Positions 1 through 8,412 of a stretch of DNA of 56,384 nucleotides are shown here, in pieces. Both the position numbers and the translations under genes were made by a program. The stretch's first letter is position 1. Every line of letters starts with the position of its first letter. Location of the stretch: assembly GCA_964465125.1 (NCBI GenBank), contig CAYXIO010000023.1, positions 1 to 56,384 on the forward strand, given 5' to 3'. Source of the stretch: CAYOHG01 sp964465125. GTDB taxonomy: Bacteria; Planctomycetota; Phycisphaerae; UBA1845; Fen-1342. The notes below the pieces were generated by a model that was given only the letters and a program-made list of their open reading frames with translations, was not told the origin of the DNA and ran no database searches.

Positions 1-838
1 GCAGCGCGGTCCGCGCCGCGGACGCCGCGCCGCGTTTCGGCGCGCCCGCGGGGCTCGGCGCGCGCAGGTCGAGTTCACGTCCGACCATCAGTCCGATCAG
101 CTTGTCGCGCGGCAGCTCCCGGGTGCGGTGCATCCCGACCCGCCGGCCATCGCGCAGCACGGTGACGCGATCGCTGACCGCGTAGACCTGGTCGAGGAAG
201 TGCGTGATGAAGAGGATGCCCATGCGCTGGGCGCGCAGCCGCCGCAGAATCTCAAACAGCTCGGCGACTTCGTCGCGATCGAGGCTCGAGGTGGGTTCGT
301 CGAGGATCAGCAGGCGCGCGTCGATGTCGAGCGCCCGCGCAATCGCCACCAGCTGCTGAATCGCGATCGAGCAGGCGCCCAGCTCGCGGGTGACGTCCAG
401 CGTCAGCCCCAGGCGGCTCAGCGCCGCCCGCGCCCGCTCGCGAACCCGTCCCCAGCGGATCTTGCACAGCAGCGGAATCGTCGGCTCGCGTCCCAGGCAG
501 ATGTTCTCCGCGACGGACAGGTGCGGGATGAGGTTCACTTCCTGGTAGACCGTGCTGATGCCGAGCGTTTCGGCCTGGCGCGGCGAGGCGGGGTGTATGA
601 GGCCTCCGCCGAGACGGATCTGGCCGGCCTCGGGGCGGTGCACGCCGGTCAGGCATTTGATCAGCGTGCTCTTGCCGGCGCCGTTTTCGCCCATCAGCGC
701 GTGGATTTCGCCGGCGTCGAGCGAGAAGTCGACCGCGTCCAGCGCCCGCACCGGCCCGAAGCGCTTGCCCAGCCCGCGCACCGTCAGCAGCGGCTGATCG
801 ATTGCGGGAGCAGGGTTCGAGGCGGTGTCGTCATTCAC
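1..838 (-). CDS. Sugar ABC transporter ATP-binding protein (RbsA/YtfR type), C-terminus cut by window edge
   Basis: This is the ATPase that powers import of a monosaccharide through a CUT2-class ABC transporter at the inner membrane. The first of the two tandem nucleotide-binding domains of this family is visible: Walker A GENGAGKST near residue 50, the degenerate RbsA-type signature with IAIQQLVAIARAL, and Walker B LLILDEPTSSL. The second domain and the stop codon lie beyond base 1. I chose GTG at 836-838 because the conserved start of the domain (LLTVRGLGKRFGPVRAL) follows about 17 residues later. An overlapping ATG is in the wrong frame. It lies downstream of the YtfQ-like binding protein in the same direction. 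The permeases would be expected next, outside the window. Family assignment is firm; the substrate (arabinose or another furanose) is inferred from neighbours. Confidence 0.93.
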   Translation of the reverse strand, partial: MNDDTASNPAPAIDQPLLTVRGLGKRFGPVRALDAVDFSLDAGEIHALMGENGAGKSTLIKCLTGVHRPEAGQIRLGGGLIHPASPRQAETLGISTVYQEVNLIPHLSVAENICLGREPTIPLLCKIRWGRVRERARAALSRLGLTLDVTRELGACSIAIQQLVAIARALDIDARLLILDEPTSSLDRDEVAELFEILRRLRAQRMGILFITHFLDQVYAVSDRVTVLRDGRRVGMHRTRELPRDKLIGLMVGRELDLRAPSPAGAPKRGAASAARTAL

Positions 839-956
839 AATTCGATCCGCGTGCGAGTGGCAGGCCCGGCGCGGGAGGCGGTCCCCCAGCTCCACTCCGC
901 TCCGAGGCGGTTTAAGTAGAGGGGCGCGTTTCCGCGACTTCCCGGCCCTCCCCCGA

Positions 957-977
957 CCCCTCCCTGCGAGGAAGGGG
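957..977 (-). promoter_or_regulatory. Intercistronic hairpin between binding-protein and ATPase genes
   Basis: Bases 957-965 and 969-977 form inverted arms of nine bases with one mismatch and a GCG loop. On the minus-strand transcript the hairpin lies 15 bases after the stop of the binding-protein gene, in the 153-base gap before the ATPase gene. No T-run follows, so a full terminator is unlikely. A stem here could protect the upstream mRNA from 3' decay and keep the binding protein in excess over the ATPase, as in other binding-protein operons. That role is inferred. Confidence 0.45.
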
Positions 978-991
978 CGCTGGGATAGCAG

Positions 992-1966
992 CTAGTACTT
1001 GCGCGTCTTGATGTCCTCGGCGGCGGTGCTCTGCTCGAAGACGCTCTCGTGCGTCACGATGCGGCGCTCGACCGGCTTGCCCGCCATGATCGCCTCGACC
1101 GCGTCGAACAACTGCGGCCCAAGCAGCGGATTGCACTCCACCGTGCAGTTCAGCTTGCCGGCGATCATGGCCTCGAACGCCGCCCGCACGGCGTCAATCG
1201 AGACGATCTTGATGTCCACGCCTGGCTTCAGTCCGGCTTCCTCGATCGCCTGGATCGCGCCCAGCGCCATGTCGTCGTTGTGCGCGAACAGCGCGGTGAT
1301 CTGCGACCCGGCCGGGCTCTTCAGAAACGACTCCATCACCTCGCGGCCCTTGGCGCGGGTGAACTCGCCGGACTGCGTCTTGATGATCTTCATGTCCGAG
1401 TTCTTGGCCAGGATTTCCTCGAAGCCCTTCTTGCGGTCGATCGCGGGAGCCGACCCGGGCGTGCCCTGCAACTCGGCGATTTGCGCCTTGCCCTGGGTCG
1501 CTTTCGCCAGCCAGTTCGCGGCCCGCCGTCCCTCCTCGACGAAGTCCGCCCCGATGAAGGTCACGTACAGGTCCGGCGAGCTGACTTCAACGGCGCGGTC
1601 GGTCAGCACCACCGGAATGCCGGCGCGCTTGATCTCCTTGAGCACCGGCTCCCAGCCGGTCTCGACCACGGGCGAGAAGGCGATCACGTCGACGCCTTGC
1701 GCGACGAAGCTGCGCAGCGCTTTGATCTGGTTCTCCTGCTTCTGCTGCGCGTCGGCGAAGACGAGCTCGATCCCGCGGGCCGCGGCCTCGGACTTGATCG
1801 ACTCGGTGTTCGCCTTGCGCCAGTCGCTCTCGGCCCCGATCTGCGAAAAGCCGACGCGAACCTTTTTCACTTCCGCGCTGGCGGCGCGCGAGAACGGCGG
1901 CAGGGTCGCGACGCACGCCGCCACCAGCAGGACAGGGATCGACAGCAGTCGGGCAACTCGTTTCAT
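992..1966 (-). CDS. ytfQ: YtfQ-like periplasmic sugar-binding protein of an ABC transporter
   Basis: This 324-residue protein is a periplasmic binding protein (Peripla_BP_4 fold) that captures a sugar and delivers it to the ABC permease. Residues 1-30 form a signal peptide ending near the SRAASA motif. The mature protein matches E. coli YtfQ along its length from memory: VGFSQIGAES, DAQQKQENQIKALRSFVAQG, ETGWEPVLKE, IDRKKGFEEI, YAHNDDM-like FAHNDDM and GAIQAIEEAGLKPG. YtfQ-type proteins favour furanose sugars. That fits the secreted arabinofuranosidase gene 34 bases upstream, so L-arabinofuranose is a plausible ligand, though galactofuranose cannot be excluded. The ATG at 1964-1966 is preceded by AAAGGACG at good spacing. 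Confidence 0.95.
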   Translation of the reverse strand: MKRVARLLSIPVLLVAACVATLPPFSRAASAEVKKVRVGFSQIGAESDWRKANTESIKSEAAARGIELVFADAQQKQENQIKALRSFVAQGVDVIAFSPVVETGWEPVLKEIKRAGIPVVLTDRAVEVSSPDLYVTFIGADFVEEGRRAANWLAKATQGKAQIAELQGTPGSAPAIDRKKGFEEILAKNSDMKIIKTQSGEFTRAKGREVMESFLKSPAGSQITALFAHNDDMALGAIQAIEEAGLKPGVDIKIVSIDAVRAAFEAMIAGKLNCTVECNPLLGPQLFDAVEAIMAGKPVERRIVTHESVFEQSTAAEDIKTRKY

Positions 1967-2000
1967 GGCTTGATCGTCCTTTCGCAGGAGCGCGGCTCCG

Positions 2001-4349
2001 TCACTTCACGTCAAGCGAGAACAGGGTGACGCTGCACGCCTCGACGGGCAGCATATCGCCAAGTGCGTCGAGACGGGTTTCTCGGATCGCGATGGGCCGC
2101 GCCCCTTCGGGGTCATTGAACGCCAGTGGGTCGGGATTCGCCAGCTCGCGCTTCGTGCCCGTGCCGGCCAGCGCGGCGCCGCGCAGCTCGAAGGGAATCG
2201 CCACGGCGTCGCGGCTGGCATTCACGATCGCGAGGGTCAACTGCCGTCGATCAGGGTTCCAGGCGGCCAGCGCGTCGATCGTCCCGCCGCTCTCGGTCCT
2301 GCACGGAATCGTGCCGAAATGGCGCCGGTAGAGCTGGAGCACCAGCCCGGTTGTTTCGAGCGCGGCCGCCGTCCGGGTGGTCTTGATCGCACCGATCACG
2401 TTGACGGTCTGGGCGTAGTTCGCCATGAAGAACAGGTCGCTGTTTCTACCGAATTCGTTCAGCGCCGCGGCGCAGCCGAGCGCGTCCTTCATGAAGTAGC
2501 GCGTTCCGAGCTCACCGAATTCGTGCGGGCCGTACCAGTAATTCCACTCGTCCTGGCAGAGGCGAATGTCCCGTCCGTGCAGGCTGGGCAGCTCGCGGCG
2601 ATAGGCGCGATGCGCCTCGGCGATGGCGTGCAGCGAATCCGGCGCCTGGCGCACATGCGCAAGCAGGCCCAAACGCTCCTGCCAGTAGACGTGCTCGGAG
2701 AGATAGTCCATGCGCTCGGCGCACTCCGAGAGCATGCTGCGGCTCCAGTCGCCCACCGCGCCGACCGCGATGATCCTGATGCCGGGGTCGACCTTGCGCA
2801 GCGCGTCGACAAAGGCGTTGTGCCGCCGGACGTATTCCGGCAGCGGCACGTTGCCGAGTTGCCATGAGCCGTACATCTCGTTGCCGACGCCCCAGTACTT
2901 CACACACCAGGGCGCCGCGTGGCCGTTCGCGCTGCGAATCCTGCCCAGGGGCGTGTCCGCCGCCCCATTGACGTACTCAACCTCCGCGACGGCGTTTTCA
3001 AGACTTCCCAGGCCGGCATTGATCGCGATGTAGGGCTCGGTCTTGAGCAGCGCGCACAAGTCGAGGAACTCGTGGAGGCCGACGTCGTTGTCCTCGATGC
3101 CCTGCCAGGCCGGGTTCTTGCGGGGCGGTCGGCGGTCGCGCTCGCCCACGCCGTCGCGCCAGTCGTAGCCGCTGACGAAGTTCCCGCCCGGCCAACGGTA
3201 AATCGGCGCATCCAGCTCGCGCAGCAGCGCCAGCGTGTCGGCCCGGAAGCCCTGCACGTTGTCCGCCGGCATCAGGCTGACCGCGCCCACTCGGAACGTC
3301 CCGCCGTTCGAGGCGAGAATTTCGATCACCGCATCGTCGATGTCCGCGCGCGCCGTGAACGACCACTCGTGCCGCGCGAACGCGGGGCTGGAGACGGCGA
3401 GCTCGTGCACGACGTCGGCGTCGCCGGCTTCCGGCCGGCCGATCCGCACGGAGACGCGCGCCGCCTCTCCGGCCAGCCAGATTCGCCCGACATATTGACG
3501 GCCGGCGCGCAGCGCCAATCCGCCCTGACGAATGCCGACGGCGGTCCCACCGCTCGGCGGCGCGATCTTCGGCGAGTGCGCGCCGACGAACGGTTGCTCG
3601 CGCGACATGGACACCGTTTCCACCGGCCCGATCACCGTCCACGGCGATTCACCCGCCCCGATCGCGTAGAAGAACTTCCGGTCCCCGAGCATTTCAGACC
3701 AGATGCCGCCGTAGATGCAGCGCCCGAGATGCTCGATGAATTGGCCGTAGATGAACGGGCTGATCGGCTCCCCGGTCTGGCCGGCGTCGACGACGATTTT
3801 CGGGGCCGGCAGTTCGCCCTTCTTCAACAGGGTCAGCGACACGTCGTCATACCAGGCCCGGCCGGTCGCAAGCCCCCATCCGCCGAACAGGCACGCGATT
3901 TGCAGCGTGTCCTCGTAGCCGCTGTCGAAATCGATTGCGACGTGCGTCCAGTCGTTGGTACCGGTCAGGGCGCGCATGCGCACCGTTTGCAGGTTGTGAA
4001 TGTTGAACAACGCGCCGTGCGCATTGCCGATCGGCGTGAGATTTTCCGTGCGAATCCAGCCCTCCAACCGGTAGCGCGAGAGCAGCTCGACCGGCACTCG
4101 GCAGGACCAGGTCAGGTCGCCGCCCGCATCGGAGGAGATCGACACGCAGTGCGAGCCGGTGCGGCCGCTTGGAACGACCGCCAGCTCGCCTCCGCCGTTC
4201 CAGGTCGCGCGAACCCAACCGCTCGGCCGATCGCCGTCCAGCGATTCGAACGAGCCGTTGGGCAACGGCACTGGCGTCTGCGCGGAAGCGGAAACCGCTA
4301 GACCGGCGCAGAGCACTGCGATGCACGACAGGGCGAACGGTCGATTCAT
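2001..4349 (-). CDS. Secreted alpha-L-arabinofuranosidase, GH51, with CBM-like jelly rolls
   Basis: This 782-residue enzyme hydrolyses terminal alpha-L-arabinofuranosyl groups from hemicellulose or arabinan in the periplasm or outside the cell. Residues 1-23 are a signal peptide (start MNRPFALSC, cleavage after ASA). A carbohydrate-binding-like jelly roll covers about 27-175. The GH51 barrel then begins (ISPFIYGQFIEHLGRCIYGGIW) and is interrupted by a second jelly roll at about 235-365. Retaining-enzyme residues are visible: acid/base E491 in GVGNEMYG and nucleophile E601 in DEWNYWYG. The ATG at 4347-4349 was chosen because it starts the signal peptide; an open frame continues upstream but covers the divergent promoter. 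It is the first gene of the minus-strand operon that also encodes the sugar-binding protein and ABC ATPase. Confidence 0.95.
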   Translation of the reverse strand: MNRPFALSCIAVLCAGLAVSASAQTPVPLPNGSFESLDGDRPSGWVRATWNGGGELAVVPSGRTGSHCVSISSDAGGDLTWSCRVPVELLSRYRLEGWIRTENLTPIGNAHGALFNIHNLQTVRMRALTGTNDWTHVAIDFDSGYEDTLQIACLFGGWGLATGRAWYDDVSLTLLKKGELPAPKIVVDAGQTGEPISPFIYGQFIEHLGRCIYGGIWSEMLGDRKFFYAIGAGESPWTVIGPVETVSMSREQPFVGAHSPKIAPPSGGTAVGIRQGGLALRAGRQYVGRIWLAGEAARVSVRIGRPEAGDADVVHELAVSSPAFARHEWSFTARADIDDAVIEILASNGGTFRVGAVSLMPADNVQGFRADTLALLRELDAPIYRWPGGNFVSGYDWRDGVGERDRRPPRKNPAWQGIEDNDVGLHEFLDLCALLKTEPYIAINAGLGSLENAVAEVEYVNGAADTPLGRIRSANGHAAPWCVKYWGVGNEMYGSWQLGNVPLPEYVRRHNAFVDALRKVDPGIRIIAVGAVGDWSRSMLSECAERMDYLSEHVYWQERLGLLAHVRQAPDSLHAIAEAHRAYRRELPSLHGRDIRLCQDEWNYWYGPHEFGELGTRYFMKDALGCAAALNEFGRNSDLFFMANYAQTVNVIGAIKTTRTAAALETTGLVLQLYRRHFGTIPCRTESGGTIDALAAWNPDRRQLTLAIVNASRDAVAIPFELRGAALAGTGTKRELANPDPLAFNDPEGARPIAIRETRLDALGDMLPVEACSVTLFSLDVK

Positions 4350-4498
4350 GAGCACACCTGGGCTCTCGAGTTGCGGTCGGGCGCTGGCGAGTGGTGAATC
4401 ATTCCCAAAGGCCAGAAGCAGCGCTGGCGGCCGGCCGGTGGAAGTAATATAAGCGAGACTCGAATGCGTGCGAAAACAGCTCCAAAGGACGGTGTCAC
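4350..4498. promoter_or_regulatory. Divergent promoter region of the arabinose locus
   Basis: This 149-bp gap separates the GH51/transport operon (minus) from araB (plus). An AT-rich island at 4445-4453 offers TAATAT (4445-4450) and TATAAG (4448-4453) as plus-strand -10 candidates. The same island gives TATATT on the minus strand (4446-4451), with TTCGCA 16 bases upstream (4468-4473). No good -35 is seen for araB. Instead, the 9-mer GCGCTGGCG occurs at 4381-4389 and again at 4421-4429, exactly 40 bp apart, and the second copy covers the -35 position. A short palindrome GAATCATTC lies between them at 4396-4404. Direct repeats placed like this suggest activator or repressor half-sites. No regulator gene is visible in the window. 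Confidence 0.5.
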
Positions 4499-6193
4499 AT
4501 GAGCACCGACTCAAGCCGATACGCCTTGGGCATCGACTACGGCACGAACAGCGTGCGCGCACTGATCGCGAGCGTGGAGACCGGTCGGGAGCTGGCGACC
4601 GCCGTCAGCAACTATCCCAGCGGCACGCAGGGGGTGGTGCTCGATGAGCGCGATCCCAACCTGGCGCGGCAGGCTCCCGGCGACTACACGCTCGGGTTCG
4701 TCGAGTGCGTGCGCTCGGCGATGCAGCTCGCCGGCCAGCAGCCCGGCTTCGCGCCCGACCGCGTCGTCGGAATCGGCGTCGACACGACCGGCTCCACGCC
4801 CATCCCCGTGGATGAGCAAGGGTTGCCCCTCTCCATCCACAGCGATTTCACCAACGAGCCGTCGGCAATGGCCTGGCTCTGGAAAGACCATACCGCCCAC
4901 GCCGAGGCCGCTGAGATCAGCGAGCGCGCCCGCACGGGCGGCTGGCCGTATCTGTCCAAGTGCGGCGGCGTGTATTCGTCCGAGTGGTATTGGTCCAAGG
5001 CGCTGCACTGTGAACGTCACCATCCGAACGTGGCGCGGGCCGCATTCGCGTGGGTGGAGCTGTGCGACTGGATTCCGGCCTGGCTGACGGGCAACCTCGA
5101 CCCGCGCCGCTTGGCGCGCAGCGTCTGCGCCGCGGGTCACAAGGCGATGTACCACCCTTCGTGGGGCGGGCTGCCGGCGGCGGAGTTCCTCGATTCGCTC
5201 GCGCCGGAGTTCTCGCGCTTCCGCGAGCACTACGCGCCCAAGGCGCAGCCGGCGAACGTGCGGGCCGGCAAGCTGCGGGCGGACCTCGCGGCGCAAGTCG
5301 GCCTGCCCGCCGGAATCCCCGTGGCGAGCGGCGCGTTTGACGCTCATCTCGGCGCGGTGGGGGCCGGTGTGGTCCCCGGCACGCTGGTGAAGATCATCGG
5401 AACGTCCACCTGTGATTGCCTGGTCGCGCCGTTATCGCAGGACCTGCCCGACATTCCGGGGGTGTGCGGCATTGTTCCCGAGAGCATCCTGCCGGGCGCC
5501 TACGGCATCGAAGCCGGCCAGTCCGCCGTCGGCGACATCTTCAACTGGTTCGTCGAGCGGATCGCGCCGGGCGGCGGAAGCCCCGCCGAGCTGCACGCGC
5601 GCCTTGCCGCCGCCGCCACTGAACTGCGGCCAGGCGCCAGCGGCCTGCTCGCCCTGGACTGGCACAACGGCAATCGCACCGTCCTGGTTGACCCACGCCT
5701 CACCGGGCTCATGCTCGGCGAAACGCTCGCCACTACCCCCGCCGAAATCTACCGCGCGCTCATCGAGGCCACCGCCTTCGGCGCGCTACGCATCATCGAG
5801 CGGATCGAGGAATATGGCGTGACGATTGAGCGCGTCGTCAACTGCGGCGGCATCGCGGAGAAGAGTCCGCTGGTCATGCAGATCTACGCGGACGTATGCA
5901 GCCGGCCGATGCTGGTCAGCCGCTCGGCCCAGACCTGCGCGCTGGGCGCCGCGATCTTCGGCGCCGTGGTCGGCGACGCACACGCGAGCGTGCCCGACGC
6001 GCAGCAGGCCATGACCGGCGTGCGACCCGAAGCCTATGAACCGGAACCTGCGCGGGTCGCGGTGTATCGCAGGCTCAACAAGCTCTATCGAACCTTGCAC
6101 GACGCATTCGGCACCCCGGGCGGCTCGGGCTGTCTCTTCGAGGTCATGAAGGAGCTGATCCGCATCCGAGAACAGGCGAGGGCCGGAGAATGA
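4499..6193 (+). CDS. araB: L-ribulokinase AraB
   Basis: AraB phosphorylates L-ribulose with ATP to L-ribulose 5-phosphate in the cytoplasm. The 564-residue length is normal for the family. The FGGY-kinase phosphate-1 motif GIDYGTNSVR is at 11-20 and GVDTTGSTP at about 93-101. Typical ribulokinase segments follow: DWIPAWLTG, AGHKAMYHPSWGGLP, GTSTCD and the C-terminal NCGGIAEKSPLVMQIYADV. AAAGGA lies about 12 bases before the ATG. The stop overlaps the araD start by four bases (ATGA at 6190-6193), so the two are translationally coupled. It heads the plus-strand operon and is transcribed away from the arabinofuranosidase/transporter operon. Confidence 0.97.
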   Translation: MSTDSSRYALGIDYGTNSVRALIASVETGRELATAVSNYPSGTQGVVLDERDPNLARQAPGDYTLGFVECVRSAMQLAGQQPGFAPDRVVGIGVDTTGSTPIPVDEQGLPLSIHSDFTNEPSAMAWLWKDHTAHAEAAEISERARTGGWPYLSKCGGVYSSEWYWSKALHCERHHPNVARAAFAWVELCDWIPAWLTGNLDPRRLARSVCAAGHKAMYHPSWGGLPAAEFLDSLAPEFSRFREHYAPKAQPANVRAGKLRADLAAQVGLPAGIPVASGAFDAHLGAVGAGVVPGTLVKIIGTSTCDCLVAPLSQDLPDIPGVCGIVPESILPGAYGIEAGQSAVGDIFNWFVERIAPGGGSPAELHARLAAAATELRPGASGLLALDWHNGNRTVLVDPRLTGLMLGETLATTPAEIYRALIEATAFGALRIIERIEEYGVTIERVVNCGGIAEKSPLVMQIYADVCSRPMLVSRSAQTCALGAAIFGAVVGDAHASVPDAQQAMTGVRPEAYEPEPARVAVYRRLNKLYRTLHDAFGTPGGSGCLFEVMKELIRIREQARAGE

Positions 6194-6894
6194 ACGAGCT
6201 CGACCGTCTGCGCGGCGCCGTCTGCGACGCCAATCGTGCTCTGCGCACCCACGCGCTCGTGGCGCTCACCTGGGGCAACGTCAGCGGCATCAGCGCCGAT
6301 CGGCGGCACATCGCGATCAAGCCCAGCGGCGTGCCCTACGAAGACGTGCGCCCGCAGGACATCGTGATCGTCGACCCCGACGGCAACCGCGTCGACGGCG
6401 CGCTGCGCCCCTCGACCGACACACCTACTCACCTGGCGCTCTACCAGGCCTGGCCGTGGATCGCAGGCGTCGCGCACACGCACAGCCCGTACGCAACCAT
6501 GTTTGCTCAGGCCCGCCGCGGAATCCCCTGTCTCGGCACGACGCACGCCGACGTTTTCGCCGGAGGGCTGCCGCTCACGCGGCAACTGACCGAGGCCGAG
6601 ATCGCGGCCGGCTATGAGCGCGCCACCGGGGCCGTCATTCTCGAGTGCTTCACACAACACGACCCGCGCGCGGTTCCCGGCGTTCTTGTCGCGGGCCACG
6701 CGCCGTTCACCTGGGCCGACTCCCCCGCCAGGGCGCTTGAGAACGCGGTCGCGCTCGAGGCGATCGCGCAGATGGCGTTCGGTAGCCTGGTGCTCGGCCC
6801 CGCCGTTCCGCTCGAACAACCCCTGCTCGACAAGCACCAGCAGCGCAAGCACGGGGCGGACGCCTACTACGGTCAGCCGCCCGGAAAACCCTGA
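6190..6894 (+). CDS. araD: L-ribulose-5-phosphate 4-epimerase AraD
   Basis: AraD converts L-ribulose 5-phosphate to D-xylulose 5-phosphate, feeding the pentose phosphate pathway. The 234-residue class II aldolase/epimerase fold shows the substrate loop TWGNVSG (27-33), IKPSGVPY (43-50), D77 in STDTPTH, the zinc pair H96 and H98 in AHTHSPY, and a third zinc histidine H170 in VAGHAPF. These correspond closely to the E. coli AraD residues D76, H95, H97 and H171. The C-terminal KHQQRKHGADAYYGQ is also typical. It overlaps araB by four bases and is followed after 15 bases by the putative isomerase gene, so all three are very likely one operon. Confidence 0.96.
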   Translation: MNELDRLRGAVCDANRALRTHALVALTWGNVSGISADRRHIAIKPSGVPYEDVRPQDIVIVDPDGNRVDGALRPSTDTPTHLALYQAWPWIAGVAHTHSPYATMFAQARRGIPCLGTTHADVFAGGLPLTRQLTEAEIAAGYERATGAVILECFTQHDPRAVPGVLVAGHAPFTWADSPARALENAVALEAIAQMAFGSLVLGPAVPLEQPLLDKHQQRKHGADAYYGQPPGKP

Positions 6895-6909
6895 ATCGCG
6901 AGGATCGCC

Positions 6910-8412
6910 ATGCCCCGCCCGCAGCAGATCAAGATCGGCTTCATTCCCGCCAATCGCGGCTTCTTTTCCAAGGAGCTGGCCGCCCGAATGCGCGACGAAA
7001 CGGTCGCCGCGCTCTCGCGCCGCGGCGTGCGCGTGGTCGTCCCGACGCCCGACCAGACCAAGGTCGGCTGCGTCGAGACGCGCCGCGAGGCCGAGCTCGC
7101 CGCCGACCTCTTCCGCCGCGACGCTGTGCACGGCCTGCTCATCGGCGCGGTGAACTTCGGCGAGGAGCAGGGCGTCGCCTGGTGCGTCCGCAAGGCCGCG
7201 CTCAACGTGCCGATTCTGATCTTCGGCTGCCAGGAAGAAGAGCGGCTGACGATGAGCACCCGGCGGCGCGACAGCTTCTGCGGGTTGCTGTCCATCGGCG
7301 AGGTGCTTCGCCAGATCGGCGCCCGCTACAGCGTGGCTCAGCGCCCGATCTGCTTTCCCGCGGACGCCTCCTTCGCGGACGACGTCGATCGCTTCGTGCG
7401 CGTCTGCCGCGTGGTGCACGGCCTGCGCAACGCGCGCTACGGGCAGATCGGCGCGCGTCCGGACGCGTTCTGGACCTGCCGATTCAACGAAAAGCAGCTC
7501 CAGTTGATCGGACCGACGGTGGTGACGCTCGATCTCTCCGAGGTGTTCGCCGGCGCGAACCGCATTCCCGACGCCGACCCCGACCTGGCCCGCGTGCTGG
7601 CGTCGATCCGCGACTACGCCGACACGTCGGCGGTTCAGCCCACGTCCGTCGTGCGCAGCGCCAAGCTCGAGCTCTTCCTCCGGCGCTGGGCCGCCGAGCA
7701 GGCCATCGACGCCTTCGGCATCCAGTGCTGGACGAGCATTCAGGCGAACTACGGCGTGTGCTCGTGCACGACCATGAGCCGCTTCGGCGACGAAGGCATG
7801 CCGGCGGCGTGCGAAGCCGACATCATGGGTACGATGTCGATGCACGCCTGCATGCTCGCCAGCGATTCGCCCGCCGGCCTGGCCGATTGGAACAACCTGC
7901 ACAACGCCGACGACGAGCTGGTCAACGTGTGGCATTGCGGGGTGTTCCCCGCCGCGTTCGCCCGCACGCCCGTCAAGCTGGGCGTGCAGGAGATCATCGC
8001 CTCCAGCGGCGCGGCGCGCTACGAGGATTCGGAAGGCACGATCGAGTTCGTCGCGCGCTCCGGCCCGCTGACGCTCTGCCGCATCACGCAGGATCCGCTC
8101 GGCGATCTCAAGGCCGTCATCGCCGAAGGCGCGATCGAGGAAAACCCGGCGGTGACGTTCGGCTGCTACGGCTGGTGTCGGCTGCCGAACTTGCAGCGGC
8201 TATATCGCGACGTTCTGCTGCGGCACTTCCCGCACCACGTCGCGGTGACGCAGGGGCACATCGGCAACGCGCTGTGGGAGTCGCTGGGCAACTACTTCGG
8301 CATGCAGATGTACCACGCGACGCAGGAGACGCCGGGCCTGTACACGCCGCGGTTGCCCTTTGCGGAAACGGCGCAAAGCGATGCGCGGTTTCGCGAGGCG
8401 CTGAGCGTGTGA
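6910..8412 (+). CDS. L-fucose/L-arabinose isomerase superfamily protein, probable arabinose isomerase
   Basis: This 500-residue cytosolic protein belongs to the fucose-isomerase-like superfamily of ketol isomerases. It is not a classical AraA. Candidate metal ligands E302 (CEADIMG) and D326 (LADWNN) are 24 residues apart, the same spacing as E337 and D361 of E. coli FucI. Histidine-bearing WHCG (341-344) and the C-terminal QGHIGNALWESLGNYFGMQM complete the likely active site. Its place directly after araB and araD, with no other isomerase in the locus, argues that it makes L-ribulose from L-arabinose. It could instead act on L-fucose or D-arabinose, but then no aldolase or kinase for those sugars is nearby. 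The ATG at 6910 follows an AGGATCGCC leader. Superfamily placement is firm; the substrate is inferred. Confidence 0.85.
   Translation: MPRPQQIKIGFIPANRGFFSKELAARMRDETVAALSRRGVRVVVPTPDQTKVGCVETRREAELAADLFRRDAVHGLLIGAVNFGEEQGVAWCVRKAALNVPILIFGCQEEERLTMSTRRRDSFCGLLSIGEVLRQIGARYSVAQRPICFPADASFADDVDRFVRVCRVVHGLRNARYGQIGARPDAFWTCRFNEKQLQLIGPTVVTLDLSEVFAGANRIPDADPDLARVLASIRDYADTSAVQPTSVVRSAKLELFLRRWAAEQAIDAFGIQCWTSIQANYGVCSCTTMSRFGDEGMPAACEADIMGTMSMHACMLASDSPAGLADWNNLHNADDELVNVWHCGVFPAAFARTPVKLGVQEIIASSGAARYEDSEGTIEFVARSGPLTLCRITQDPLGDLKAVIAEGAIEENPAVTFGCYGWCRLPNLQRLYRDVLLRHFPHHVAVTQGHIGNALWESLGNYFGMQMYHATQETPGLYTPRLPFAETAQSDARFREALSV

Noticed and set aside
6085..7935. Long open frame on the minus strand opposite araD and the isomerase gene
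   Set aside because: Arg/Ala/His/Gly-rich with no recognisable domain; it is the antisense shadow of well-identified plus-strand genes in GC-rich DNA.
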